The translations under genes and the position numbers were made by a program. This document shows positions 1-8,534 of a DNA stretch of 46,239 bases, one piece after another; position 1 is the stretch's first letter, and each line of letters begins with the position of its first letter. The notes below the pieces were generated by a model that did not search any database, had not been told where the DNA came from, and was given only the letters and a program-made list of their open reading frames with translations. The DNA is taken from contig CALGGY010000139.1 of the NCBI GenBank assembly GCA_937915785.1, forward strand, positions 1 through 46,239, given 5' to 3'. Source of the DNA: an uncultured Bacteroidales bacterium. Its GTDB lineage: Bacteria; Bacteroidota; Bacteroidia; Bacteroidales; P3.

Positions 1-63
1 TCAACATTCTCTGTCTATTCACAAAAATCTCCCAAAATTATTTTGGACACTATTGGGATAATA

Positions 64-99
64 GAAAAAAATGCCGAACTAATTTTTTTTAGATCGGCA
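64..99 (-). terminator. Intrinsic terminator downstream of typA
   Basis: On the minus strand an 8-bp stem with one mismatch (arms 72-80 and 91-99, GCCGAnCT type) has an A/T loop and is followed by a run of seven T (plus-strand A at 65-71). It lies about 45 nt past the typA stop codon, the expected place for its terminator. The remaining bases 1-63 hold only a short AT palindrome (32-46) and no gene. Confidence 0.7.
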
Positions 100-142
100 A
101 TAAAAAGGTTGAGTAAAAAAATCGTAATACCAATAGTATTTT

Positions 143-1966
143 TTAGTCTTCGGCAGATACTTCGTGGATTTTGGAGCGTTTGCGGGCAGTTTCGTCAAGA
201 ATTATTTTTCTGATACGCAGAGCTTTAGGTGTAATTTCCAGATATTCGTCTTCGCGTATGTATTCCAGAGCTTCTTCGAGTGAAAATTTAATGGGTGGAA
301 TGGTTGTGGATTTGTCGTCGGCGGATTTGGAACGCATATTGGTAAGGTTTTTGGCAGTTACCACGTTGATTACTATGTCGTTATCCGGCCGGAGCCCCTC
401 TCCTATCACTTGTCCGGCATAAACCTCGTCGCCGGGTTCGATGAAGAAAGCGCCGCGGTCTTGCAACTTGCTGATACTGTAGGCTGTAGCAATGCCGGGT
501 TCCTTGGCAATGAGTGCTCCCATTTTTTTGAATCCGAAATCGCCTTTCCATGATTCAAAGTCTTTGAAACGGTGAGCGATGATGGCTTCGCCGTTGGAGA
601 TGGTGAGCAGCTGGTTGCTGAGGCCTATTATTCCGCGCGACGGTATGGTGAAATCCAGCTGTACGCGGTCGCCTTTGGTGTTGATGGAGTCCACATCGCC
701 TTTGCGCTGGGTTACGATGTTTATCACTTTGCTCGAAAATTCCTCGGGAACAAGTATGGTGAGCTGTTCTACGGGTTCGCATTTCTGTCCGTCTATTTCT
801 TTTATGATAACTTTGGGCTGGCCCACTTGCAGTTCGTAGCCTTCGCGGCGCATGGTTTCGATAAGTATGGAAAGGTGCAGCACTCCGCGGCCGTAAACTA
901 TCAATGAGTCGGGCGAGTCGGTGTCTTCCACACGCAGGGCGAGGTTTTTTTCCAGCTCGCGGTACAGGCGGTCGCGCAGGTGGCGAGAGGTTACGTATTT
1001 TCCGTCTTTGCCGAACAGCGGCGAGTTGTTGATGGTGAAGAGCATGCTCATTGTTGGCTCGTCCACTTTTATTGGTGGCAGCGGTTCGGGATTTTCTATG
1101 TCGCAAATGGTGTCGCCGATGTCGAAATTTTCCAATCCGAGAACGGCACATATTTCGCCTGCTTCGACGGGAGTTTTTGTCTTTTCTTTTGCAAGTCCCT
1201 CAAAAACATACAGTTCTTTGATTTTGGAGCGTACCTGTTCGCCATCGCGGCGCACCAGCATCACGTCCTGTCCGGCTTGCAGCGAGCCGCGGTGCAGGCG
1301 TCCCACGGCGATACGTCCCACATACGACGAGTAGTCGAGCGACGAAATCATCAGCTGGGTGTTTCCTTCGGGACACTGTGGGGCTGGTATGGTGTTTATA
1401 ATCAGGTCCATAAGGTACGATATGTCATCGGTGGGCTGGTTCCAGTCGCTGCTCATCCAGCCTTGTTTTGAGGAGCCATAGGCGGTTGGAAAATCAAGCT
1501 GGTCCTCGTTGGCGCCGAGGTTGAACATAAGGTCGAACACGGCTTCCTGAGCCATTTCGGGGTTGCAGTTGGGCTTGTCCACTTTGTTGATTACCACTAT
1601 GGGCTTGAGGTTCAGTTCGATAGCTTTTTGCAAAACGAAACGTGTTTGTGGCATTGGCCCTTCGAAAGCATCCACAACAAGCAGCACACCGTCGGCCATG
1701 TTGAGCACACGTTCTACCTCGCCGCCGAAATCGCTGTGGCCCGGAGTGTCTATTATGTTGATTTTGCGGCCTTTGTAGCGGATAGAGACGTTTTTGGAAA
1801 GAATTGTTATTCCGCGTTCGCGTTCAAGGTCGTTGTTGTCGAGTATCAGGTCGTTGGTTTCTTGGTTTTCGCGAAAGAGTTTGGCTTGGTGCAGCATACG
1901 GTCCACCAGTGTGGTCTTGCCATGGTCCACATGTGCTATAATTGCTATATTACGAATGTTTTGCAT
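143..1966 (-). CDS. typA: Ribosome-associated GTPase TypA/BipA
   Basis: Translational GTPase of the EF-G/LepA superfamily that binds the 70S ribosome and helps 50S assembly and stress adaptation. The 607-residue length is normal for the family. G1 is AHVDHGKTTL (residues 11-20), the switch-I motif RGIT is at 51-54, G3 DTPGH at 73-77 and G4 NKVD at 127-130. Domain II, the EF-G-like domain V and the BipA-specific C-terminal region follow without interruption. The start ATG at 1966 gives the canonical N-terminus (MQNIRNIAIIAHVDHGKT). The gene stands alone, with a terminator after it and a tRNA gene upstream on the same strand. Identification by motif and full-length architecture is secure. Confidence 0.97.
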   Translation of the reverse strand: MQNIRNIAIIAHVDHGKTTLVDRMLHQAKLFRENQETNDLILDNNDLERERGITILSKNVSIRYKGRKINIIDTPGHSDFGGEVERVLNMADGVLLVVDAFEGPMPQTRFVLQKAIELNLKPIVVINKVDKPNCNPEMAQEAVFDLMFNLGANEDQLDFPTAYGSSKQGWMSSDWNQPTDDISYLMDLIINTIPAPQCPEGNTQLMISSLDYSSYVGRIAVGRLHRGSLQAGQDVMLVRRDGEQVRSKIKELYVFEGLAKEKTKTPVEAGEICAVLGLENFDIGDTICDIENPEPLPPIKVDEPTMSMLFTINNSPLFGKDGKYVTSRHLRDRLYRELEKNLALRVEDTDSPDSLIVYGRGVLHLSILIETMRREGYELQVGQPKVIIKEIDGQKCEPVEQLTILVPEEFSSKVINIVTQRKGDVDSINTKGDRVQLDFTIPSRGIIGLSNQLLTISNGEAIIAHRFKDFESWKGDFGFKKMGALIAKEPGIATAYSISKLQDRGAFFIEPGDEVYAGQVIGEGLRPDNDIVINVVTAKNLTNMRSKSADDKSTTIPPIKFSLEEALEYIREDEYLEITPKALRIRKIILDETARKRSKIHEVSAED

Positions 1967-1992
1967 AAAAAGTGTGTGTTAGAAAAATCGTG

Positions 1993-2000
1993 CAAAAATA
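1993..2000 (-). promoter_or_regulatory. Possible -7 box of typA promoter
   Basis: The minus strand reads TATTTTTG here, matching the Bacteroidota -7 consensus TAnnTTTG, 27 nt before the typA ATG. A good -33 TTTG is not visible at the usual distance, so this is tentative. Confidence 0.35.
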
Positions 2001-2124
2001 CGAAAAAAAAATGACTTTTTGGGGTGTGGTATTTTGTTTTATGCTTTATTAGCAAAAAGTGAGTGTTAGTTTTCCGGCTGCGGTTGGATTTTTTTGCGTC
2101 CCCTACCCTGCTATATAAAAAAAG

Positions 2125-2198
2125 TCGGGGTGAAAAGACTCGAACTTTCGACCCCTTGCACCCCATGCAAGTGCGCTAGCCAACTGCGCCACACCCCG
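2125..2198 (-). tRNA. tRNA-Pro (anticodon GGG)
   Basis: Reading the minus strand from 2198, a perfect 7-bp acceptor stem (CGGGGTG with CACCCCG) closes a cloverleaf. The D arm is GCGC...GCGC, the anticodon stem is CTTGC/GCAAG around the loop ATGGGGT (anticodon GGG), and the T arm carries the GTTCGAGTC-type loop. The discriminator base is A at 2125. The 3' CCA is not encoded. The gene reads proline codons CCC/CCU. A strong promoter match sits 27 nt upstream. Confidence 0.95.
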
Positions 2199-2224
2199 AA
2201 CTTTTAGTGTTTTAAAAACGATTG

Positions 2225-2255
2225 CAAAGGTACGTTTTTTTTTGGTTCTGGCAAA
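2225..2255 (-). promoter_or_regulatory. Promoter of tRNA-Pro
   Basis: On the minus strand TTTG (2252-2255) is followed after exactly 19 nt by TACCTTTG (2225-2232), a full match to the Bacteroidota sigma-ABfr consensus TTTG-N19-TAnnTTTG. It lies 27 nt upstream of the mature tRNA 5' end. Confidence 0.75.
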
Positions 2256-2363
2256 ATTTTTTTTGTTGTTTTTTTCCAATTCTTTGCAAAAAACGGTCGT
2301 TCAACAAATTAAAAAATAATTTTTTTTGCTTACAGACGTCGTTTTTACTTCACTTGTTAGGTT

Positions 2364-4307
2364 TTATTGCTCATGCTGACGCGAAATTTTGTGTGTTTTT
2401 GGGAAAATTGTGCGTGTGTTTTTTGGAGTTGCCACAAAGTAAATGGCGTAGGTCCGGTTGATGTCGAAATCTATCTTGGGGAAGTTTTCGGGTTCGAGGC
2501 TTTCGTAGGTTTCAAAAAACACGCGGCTTTCATCCACGCCCAGCTGTTTTAGGTAGGCTTTCAGGTTGGCAATGCGGCTGGCGTTCAGGGCTTCGTTGAA
2601 GTCGTCGTCGGTAGAGATATATCCGAAAAGGTGGACGTAGAGGTCGAGGTGCGGGTTGTTGCGCAGAAATTCAGCAAGTTTTTTCAATTCGGAAGTTGAG
2701 AGTACTTGCGCATCGGCGTTTTGGTAGAAAATGTCTTGGAATTTGTAGGCGGTATTCAGTTCAAAGCCGAAGAGCGTAAAGTTGTTGTTTTCGGTAGGGT
2801 TGTCGGGCATGTGCCTGTGTGTTTTGTCGAACGATGCCAGTATTAACCCTTGTGGGAAGTGATTGTCTTTGGTAAATTCCACTGTATATTCTTGGCTGTT
2901 GTCTGTAAAAAATCCGTATGCGCCGTGCTCGTTGCTTTTGAGTATGTCCACCACTTTGCCTGTGTTGCTGTTTGTTACAGTGATGTTCACATTGGCAACG
3001 AACCTGTTAGTGTTCACGTCGGTTAAAAAACCTTTGTGCAGAGTGTGGTTGGGCAGTTGCGAGAAACTGTATATTTTGTCGTCGAGCATGGATGTGTCGC
3101 GTGTGCTGACAAAAAAACCCCCGTTGCCTGCGGGGTTTATTACCAGTGCAAAGTCGTCGGCAAAGGAGTTGTAGGGCTGTTTCAGGTTGTTCACATTGTT
3201 GCGAGTGTCGAGGGCCACGCTGTAGATGTCGAACCCGCCGTAGTTTTCTGACTGGCCGTTGGAGGCAAAAAACAGTGTGTTGTTGTAAACAAAGGGTGTT
3301 GTTTCGTCGCCTTGGGTGTTGATGATCGGGCCCATGTTCACAGGCTGTAACCATTCGTCGTTGACAAGGCTGGTGCACCAGAGGTCGCTGTTGCCGGCGC
3401 CTCCCTGGCGTTCGAGGTAGGCCGAAAAAATCATCTGCCGTCCGTCGGCGGTGAAAGTGAGCGACTCCACGGGGAGGCTTTGGCCGCCGATTTTCACCTC
3501 GCGTTTTTTCTCGAAAGTGCTGTCGGTGGGTTGCGAGCAGTATAGCACAGGTACGCCTTTTTTGTTCAAAACCACGAAATACATGTAGCCGGTTTCGGGC
3601 TGGATGGCAAAGCTGAGCACTTTGTTGCGCACCAGCACCGGGTTTTCGGTTTCGGGCAGCGAGTTGAGGAGGGTGTTTCCCACAATGTCGGATTTGAAAA
3701 CGTGGAAATCGTGGATTTTCTTGTCGTAATCTTTTGTCGTGGGGTCTATCACATATCCCGTGGTGGAATAATATAGTTTGTTGTTCAAAAACTGAAGTCC
3801 ACGTTTTTTGCCGAAGGTATTTATGGCGTATTGACCTGATACAGAGACAAATGGGTTAGTGTAGTTGAAGTTTGTGGGGTACGATAGCGAGAGTTCCATC
3901 TTCTTGGCAGTTGCCGAGTCGTCGGCGGAAAGCTTGTACCGGTAGTAATACGACAACGCGTTGATATAGTTGCCGTTGCAGCGGAGCAGTTCGGCATATA
4001 GCGGGTAGTTGCCATGAAAATCGGGATTGCGTTTTATTACGCTGTCGAAATATTGCAGGGCAGGTTTGTAGTAGTGCATCTGCATGCAGCAACGTGCCAT
4101 TTTGGAGTATATTTCCGTAATGGTGGCGTTGTTCAGTTTTTCTTTTTTGTCGAGGCATTTGCGGTAGGTCTGCAATGCTTTGGAATACTGTTCGTTGAAA
4201 AACTGTTTGTCTGCTTTTTTCGTAACTTGGGCTTGTGCCGTGAAAGCAGCCAGTGTCATGATGGCGATGGCTACGATGCAAAAGGCTGGCCTCGGTGTTG
4301 TTTTCAT
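2364..4307 (-). CDS. PorE-like OmpA-family protein (TPR, beta-propeller, CRD, OmpA)
   Basis: Exported 647-residue protein with a signal peptide (residues 1-26, ending AQA). Domains in order are a TPR-like helical region (about 28-150), a PD40/WD40-like beta-propeller (about 170-410), a carboxypeptidase-regulatory-like Ig fold (about 420-490), and a C-terminal OmpA-like peptidoglycan-binding domain that retains an NxxLNxxR-type motif (NEALNASRIANLKAYL). This order is that of PorE, the periplasmic T9SS component that tethers the trans-envelope core to peptidoglycan. PorE is usually a lipoprotein, but no lipobox Cys is seen after the signal here. It follows lon by 26 nt on the same strand and may share its transcript. 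A generic OmpA/PD40 protein not tied to T9SS is the alternative. Confidence 0.7.
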   Translation of the reverse strand: MKTTPRPAFCIVAIAIMTLAAFTAQAQVTKKADKQFFNEQYSKALQTYRKCLDKKEKLNNATITEIYSKMARCCMQMHYYKPALQYFDSVIKRNPDFHGNYPLYAELLRCNGNYINALSYYYRYKLSADDSATAKKMELSLSYPTNFNYTNPFVSVSGQYAINTFGKKRGLQFLNNKLYYSTTGYVIDPTTKDYDKKIHDFHVFKSDIVGNTLLNSLPETENPVLVRNKVLSFAIQPETGYMYFVVLNKKGVPVLYCSQPTDSTFEKKREVKIGGQSLPVESLTFTADGRQMIFSAYLERQGGAGNSDLWCTSLVNDEWLQPVNMGPIINTQGDETTPFVYNNTLFFASNGQSENYGGFDIYSVALDTRNNVNNLKQPYNSFADDFALVINPAGNGGFFVSTRDTSMLDDKIYSFSQLPNHTLHKGFLTDVNTNRFVANVNITVTNSNTGKVVDILKSNEHGAYGFFTDNSQEYTVEFTKDNHFPQGLILASFDKTHRHMPDNPTENNNFTLFGFELNTAYKFQDIFYQNADAQVLSTSELKKLAEFLRNNPHLDLYVHLFGYISTDDDFNEALNASRIANLKAYLKQLGVDESRVFFETYESLEPENFPKIDFDINRTYAIYFVATPKNTRTIFPKTHKISRQHEQ

Positions 4308-4333
4308 GATGGGATGCGTTTTTCTTTGTTGTG

Positions 4334-6748
4334 TCAGATAAGCACAATGGCGGCAATTTGGTTCACGTTGTCCACATAGTGGAATGTGAGTCCGTCGAGG
4401 TATTGCTGGTCTATCTCCTCAATGTCGCGGCGGTTTTCGGAACAGAGTATCAGGTCGGAGATGTGTGCGCGTTTGGCGGCAAGGATTTTCTCTTTTATCC
4501 CGCCCACGGGCATCACTTGTCCGCGCAGAGTTATTTCGCCTGTCATGGCAAAATCGGCGCGCACTTTGCGGTGTGTGAAAACCGAGAGAAGCGCGGTGAA
4601 AATGGTAACTCCTGCCGAGGGCCCGTCTTTGGGTGTGGCGCCTTCGGGCACGTGAATGTGCACGTTGTGGGTTTCGAACATTTCGGGGTCGATGCCCAGT
4701 GCGTCGGCTTTGGATTTCACATATTCGTAGGCAAGGGTGGCCGATTCTTTCATCACGTCGCCAAGGTTGCCGGTCATGGTGATGTTGCCTTTGCCTTTGC
4801 TTAGCGACGATTCGATGAAGAGTATTTCGCCGCCCACGCTGGTCCATGCCAGACCTGTAACCACGCCCACGCTGTCGGTGGTGCGTTCCTCGGTGCGGTG
4901 CACGGGCAGTCCCAGAATCTCTTTCAGCGAGGAGGGTTTCACGTTTTTCTCCACATCTTTGCCCTCTACTATCTGCACAGCGTTGTGCCGTATTATTTTG
5001 GCTATGCATTTTTCGAGCTGCCGCACGCCGGCCTCGCGGGTGTATTGGTCTATAATTTCGGTTATCAGTGCGGGGCTGAACGAGAGCTGTGTTTTTTTCA
5101 GTCCGTGTTCGGCCAGCTGTTTGGGAACAAGGTGCCGGCGGGCTATTTCTTTTTTCTCTTCAAGTATATATCCCGAAAGGTCGATTATTTCCATGCGGTC
5201 GAGCAGTGCGGGCTGAATGGTGGAGAGTGTGTTGGCTGTGGCTATGAACATCACGTTGGAGAGGTCGTAGTCCACATCCAGATAGTTGTCGTGGAAGGCG
5301 GTGTTTTGTTCAGGGTCGAGGACTTCGAGCAGTGCCGACGAGGGGTCGCCGTTGTGGGTCATGCCTGTAACCTTGTCTATTTCGTCGAGGACGAACACTG
5401 GGTTGGAGGTGCCGGCTTTTTTGATGCTTTGGAGTATGCGTCCTGCCATGGCGCCGATGTAGGTCTTGCGGTGTCCGCGGATTTCGGCTTCGTCGTGCAG
5501 TCCGCCCAGTGCTATGCGTATGTATTTGCGGTTTATGGCGTTGGCAATGGATTTGCCGAGTGAGGTTTTACCCACGCCTGGAGGTCCCACAAGGCAGAGT
5601 ATGGGCGATTTCATGTTGCCTTTCAGTTTCAGCACGGCAAGGTATTCTATTATGCGTTCTTTCACTTTTTCGAGGCCGTAATGGTCGCGGTCGAGCACTT
5701 TGCGGGCGTGGTAGAGGTCGAGGTTGTCTTTCGAAAATTCGTTCCACGGCAGGTCTATCATAAAGTTAATGTAGTTGAGCTGTATGGAGTAGTCGGGCGA
5801 CATGGGTTGGTAGTTTTTTATTTTGCTCAGCTCTTTGGCAAAGATGTCGGCCACTTCGCGGTTCCATTTTTTCTTTTTGGCACGTTGTTCCAGCTCGTAG
5901 AGGTCGCGTTCGCCGGGCACTTCGCCAAGTTCTTCCTGAATGGTGCGCAGCTGCTGGCTAAGTATGTAGTCGCGTTGCTGCTTGTCCATGGAGTTTTGCA
6001 CGCGTTCGCGGATTTCGTTGCGCACATCCAAGGCGTTCATCTCGCGGGTCAGAAGGTCGTACACAAGATTGGCGCGTGCAACAAAATCGTTGGTTTCCAG
6101 CAATTTCTGCTTTTCGGTGAGCGAAATCTCGAGATGTGAGGCTATGAAATTGAGCAGTATGCGCGGGCTTTCGATATTGTTGATGGCAAAGGTGGCTTCG
6201 GTGGGTATATGCTGTGTTTGTTTCAGCACGTGTTCGTACATGGTGCGGAGTGTCTGCATCTGGTTTTTGAACATTTTTCCACGTGGCGGCAGTTTCGATT
6301 CTGTGAGGTACGAAACGTTGGCTGTGATGTAGGGTTCGGTTTGTTGCAGGTCGACAATCTGGAACCGTTTCACGCCTTGCAGTATGGCCATGGTGCTGCC
6401 GTCGGGCATGTTCAGCACTTTCAGCACGTTGGCCAATGTGCCAATGCGGTACATGTCGTTCAAGGTGGGGTCGTCGGCATCTTTGCATTGTGCCACCACG
6501 CCTATGGGCTTGTGGGTGCGTTGTATGTGGCGCAGCAGGGTTTTGGATTTTTTGCGTCCTGCCGTTACGGGCATCACCACGCCCGGAAAAAGCACGTTGC
6601 CACGCAGCGGGAGCAGCGGCAACAGGTCGGGCGAATCGCCATTGAGCAACAGTTCTTCGTCGGATTCGCTGATTATGGGTATAAATTCGGCTTTGGTGTC
6701 CAGCAAGTCGCTGAACATGTTTTCGATAGCTTGTAGGTCGTCGTTCAT
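4334..6748 (-). CDS. lon: ATP-dependent endopeptidase La (Lon)
   Basis: Cytoplasmic AAA+ protease that degrades misfolded and regulatory proteins. The 804-residue product has the N-terminal substrate-binding LAN domain (from about residue 40, LPLLPLRGNVLFPG), a central AAA+ module with Walker A GPPGVGKTS, Walker B and VFVLDEIDK, and a C-terminal Ser-Lys protease domain. Catalytic Ser711 lies in KDGPSAG, and the catalytic Lys754 lies in GGIKEKILAA. Length is typical of Bacteroidota Lon. It is transcribed toward the PorE-like gene 26 nt downstream. Identification is secure. Confidence 0.98.
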   Translation of the reverse strand: MNDDLQAIENMFSDLLDTKAEFIPIISESDEELLLNGDSPDLLPLLPLRGNVLFPGVVMPVTAGRKKSKTLLRHIQRTHKPIGVVAQCKDADDPTLNDMYRIGTLANVLKVLNMPDGSTMAILQGVKRFQIVDLQQTEPYITANVSYLTESKLPPRGKMFKNQMQTLRTMYEHVLKQTQHIPTEATFAINNIESPRILLNFIASHLEISLTEKQKLLETNDFVARANLVYDLLTREMNALDVRNEIRERVQNSMDKQQRDYILSQQLRTIQEELGEVPGERDLYELEQRAKKKKWNREVADIFAKELSKIKNYQPMSPDYSIQLNYINFMIDLPWNEFSKDNLDLYHARKVLDRDHYGLEKVKERIIEYLAVLKLKGNMKSPILCLVGPPGVGKTSLGKSIANAINRKYIRIALGGLHDEAEIRGHRKTYIGAMAGRILQSIKKAGTSNPVFVLDEIDKVTGMTHNGDPSSALLEVLDPEQNTAFHDNYLDVDYDLSNVMFIATANTLSTIQPALLDRMEIIDLSGYILEEKKEIARRHLVPKQLAEHGLKKTQLSFSPALITEIIDQYTREAGVRQLEKCIAKIIRHNAVQIVEGKDVEKNVKPSSLKEILGLPVHRTEERTTDSVGVVTGLAWTSVGGEILFIESSLSKGKGNITMTGNLGDVMKESATLAYEYVKSKADALGIDPEMFETHNVHIHVPEGATPKDGPSAGVTIFTALLSVFTHRKVRADFAMTGEITLRGQVMPVGGIKEKILAAKRAHISDLILCSENRRDIEEIDQQYLDGLTFHYVDNVNQIAAIVLI

Positions 6749-6796
6749 CAGTGTTACTTTACTTTATTGTTGGTACAAAAACAATTTATAGATACG

Positions 6797-6820
6797 TAAA
6801 AATTGGAAATTGGTTTCCAA
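6797..6820 (-). terminator. Probable terminator after the HsdR-N-like gene
   Basis: A perfect 7-bp inverted repeat, TTGGAAA (6803-6809) and TTTCCAA (6814-6820), with a 4-nt loop is followed on the minus strand by five T. It starts 18 nt past the stop codon at 6839. The stem is AT-rich, so termination may be partial. Confidence 0.5.
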
Positions 6821-6838
6821 CGTAGCCGAAAAGGTTGT

Positions 6839-7306
6839 TCAAATGCTTTGCTGCAACGTTTCCCAAGTGGGCACGCCATGGTGGTAAACCACGGTTGCAG
6901 TAGTTCGGTTGTAGGAAAAGCAACAGCTCTGCAATCCGTTGGTTATCAATATGTAAGGAACTTCGAGGGCGGTGTTGTATATCATGGCTTGGTCGAAGGT
7001 TTTCTGTTGCAGCGCCACTGCCGGCTTTTTGCATTCCACCAGCAGAGCGGGTTTCATTTTTGGGGTATAAACTATTATGTCGCAACGTTTTGGCATTGTG
7101 TTTATGGTGATGCTGCCTTCCACGCAAATCAGTTCTGTCGGGTATCCGAGGGTGTGGTGAAGGTAGTGCACAACATGCTGCCGTACCCACTCTTCGGGGG
7201 TAAGTGCCACGAATTTTTTTCGCACAATGTCGAAAATATCGGTCTTGCCGTTTGTTTGGCGCACCGATAACTGGCATTTGGGAAAATTCAGACTGGGCAA
7301 AGTCAT
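6839..7306 (-). CDS. HsdR N-terminal-like PD-(D/E)XK domain protein
   Basis: 155-residue single-domain protein resembling the N-terminal nuclease fold of type I restriction R subunits (HSDR_N_2 family). It has the core motif Asp76 (RCDIIVY) and Glu91-x-Lys93 (LLVECKKP), the geometry of a PD-(D/E)XK metal-dependent nuclease. No helicase or methylase gene is nearby, so it is not part of a restriction system. Stand-alone proteins of this kind are common Bacteroidota core genes of unknown role. It lies between lon and the DUF151 gene, with a heptamer repeat just upstream of its ATG. Nuclease activity is inferred from the motif only; the biological substrate is unknown. Confidence 0.75.
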   Translation of the reverse strand: MTLPSLNFPKCQLSVRQTNGKTDIFDIVRKKFVALTPEEWVRQHVVHYLHHTLGYPTELICVEGSITINTMPKRCDIIVYTPKMKPALLVECKKPAVALQQKTFDQAMIYNTALEVPYILITNGLQSCCFSYNRTTATVVYHHGVPTWETLQQSI

Positions 7307-7311
7307 GGTAA

Positions 7312-7340
7312 TTAGGAGTTAGGAGTTAAGAATTTAGGAT
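7312..7340 (+). repeat. Degenerate heptamer repeat (TTAGGAG type)
   Basis: Two exact TTAGGAG units (7312-7318, 7319-7325) are followed by decayed copies up to about 7340, with a further GGGAGTT at 7349-7355. The array fills the gap between the HsdR-N-like gene start and the DUF151 gene stop. Related arrays occur at 14491-14557 and 26607-26643. Confidence 0.7.
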
Positions 7341-7367
7341 TACGCATTGGGAGTTTCGGATGCTCTG

Positions 7368-7946
7368 TCAATCTGTTTGTCTGTTTTTCAGTTCGTCGAT
7401 TTGTTTCTGGATTACGGCGGCTTTTTCATATTCCTCGGTTTCAAGCAGTTGCTGCAGCTGTTCTTCCAGTTCTTCCAAGGTAGGCTGGGCATTGGTTTCG
7501 TTGTCGTAGCTGTCGTTGGTATCGGAGTGTTTTATCCCGGTTTCGGCAAGCACATCGGCGGTAATGTAGATGGGCACATGCATGGAAAGGGCTATGGCAA
7601 TGGCGTCGGACGAGCGGCTGTCGATGCTGTGGATCTCGTTGGTGTTGTCGGTAATATTTATTGTGGTGTAAAAAATGCCTTCGTTGAATTTGTTGATGAT
7701 AACGTTTATTGTTCTGAGATTGAACTCGTTGCAGATATTGCAAAGCAGCTGAGATGTCAGTGGCCGGCGCATGGCAATGTTTTCTTTGGCGATTATGATG
7801 GCCTGAGCCTCGTGTTCGCCGATTAGTATCGGGATGCTGGTTCGCGACTTGGGGTCGAACATCACAATGATGTAAGAGTTTGATTTTGAGCCACTTTGCA
7901 AAATGTCAACGGGAAAGACCTCCACTATTTTTCTTTTATCGGTCAT
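7368..7946 (-). CDS. Bifunctional nuclease-family protein (DUF151) with UVR motif
   Basis: 192-residue protein. Residues 1-135 form the DUF151/bifunctional nuclease fold (GEHEAQAI, the conserved SRSSDAIAIAL segment at about 108-118, and VPIYI). After a linker, residues about 155-188 form a UvrB/UvrC-type coiled motif (EELEEQLQQLLETEEYEKAA). The DUF151 family includes plant and bacterial proteins with reported RNase/DNase activity, but function in Bacteroidota is not established. It starts 3 nt past the rdgB stop, so it is translationally linked with rdgB and OYE. The UVR motif suggests a protein-protein contact, possibly with UvrB-like partners. Confidence 0.85.
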   Translation of the reverse strand: MTDKRKIVEVFPVDILQSGSKSNSYIIVMFDPKSRTSIPILIGEHEAQAIIIAKENIAMRRPLTSQLLCNICNEFNLRTINVIINKFNEGIFYTTINITDNTNEIHSIDSRSSDAIAIALSMHVPIYITADVLAETGIKHSDTNDSYDNETNAQPTLEELEEQLQQLLETEEYEKAAVIQKQIDELKNRQTD

Positions 7947-7949
7947 GGT

Positions 7950-8525
7950 TTATTGTTTTAGGTATTCGATAAGTTTTGTCATGGCTCTGCCGCGATGGCT
8001 TATTTTGTTTTTTGTTTGCATATCCATTTCCGCAAAAGGCACGTTGCTTTCGTTTGGTTGGAAAATGGGGTCGTAGCCGAAGCCTTCGGTGCCGTGTTTT
8101 TCGGTGAGTATGTGTCCCTCTACCCAACCCTCGAAATAGTGTGGCTGTCCGTTTTGCAGCAGGCACACCACGGTGCGGAAGCGGGCTTGGCGGTTTTTCA
8201 CACCTTGCAGTGCCGCCAGCAGTTTGTTCATGTTGTCGTTGAAAGAGCAGCCCTCGCCGGCGTAGCGTGCCGAGTACACTCCGGGGGCTCCGCCAAGGGC
8301 GTCCACTTCGAGTCCGGTGTCGTCGGCAAAGCAGTCGCGCCCTGTGCGCTGGTACACCCACATGGCTTTTTGCAGGGCGTTGCCTTCGAGGGTGTCGGCG
8401 GTTTCGGGTATGTCGCCCTCCAAGCCTATCTCCGAAAGGCTGTGTATCAGCACTTTGCCTTCGAGTAGCGGACGCACTTCCGACAGTTTGTGTTTGTTGT
8501 TGGTGGCAAATATCAGTTCTTTCAT
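7950..8525 (-). CDS. rdgB: dITP/XTP pyrophosphatase RdgB/HAM1
   Basis: House-cleaning nucleotide pyrophosphatase that hydrolyses dITP, ITP and XTP to monophosphates, keeping deaminated purines out of nucleic acid. The 191-residue length is standard. The nucleotide-binding motif TNNKHKL is at residues 8-14, the metal site FADDTGLEVDAL at about 66-77, and the base-recognition segment ISHRGRAM near the C-terminus. It starts 9 nt after the OYE gene and ends 3 nt before the DUF151 gene, forming a tight three-gene operon. Confidence 0.96.
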   Translation of the reverse strand: MKELIFATNNKHKLSEVRPLLEGKVLIHSLSEIGLEGDIPETADTLEGNALQKAMWVYQRTGRDCFADDTGLEVDALGGAPGVYSARYAGEGCSFNDNMNKLLAALQGVKNRQARFRTVVCLLQNGQPHYFEGWVEGHILTEKHGTEGFGYDPIFQPNESNVPFAEMDMQTKNKISHRGRAMTKLIEYLKQ

Positions 8526-8534
8526 GGTTCTTTT

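Noticed and set aside
6839..7306. Part of a type I restriction system
   Set aside because: Only the nuclease-like N-terminal fold is present, and no helicase, methylase or specificity gene adjoins it. The RM pair at 23-26 kb is unrelated in position.
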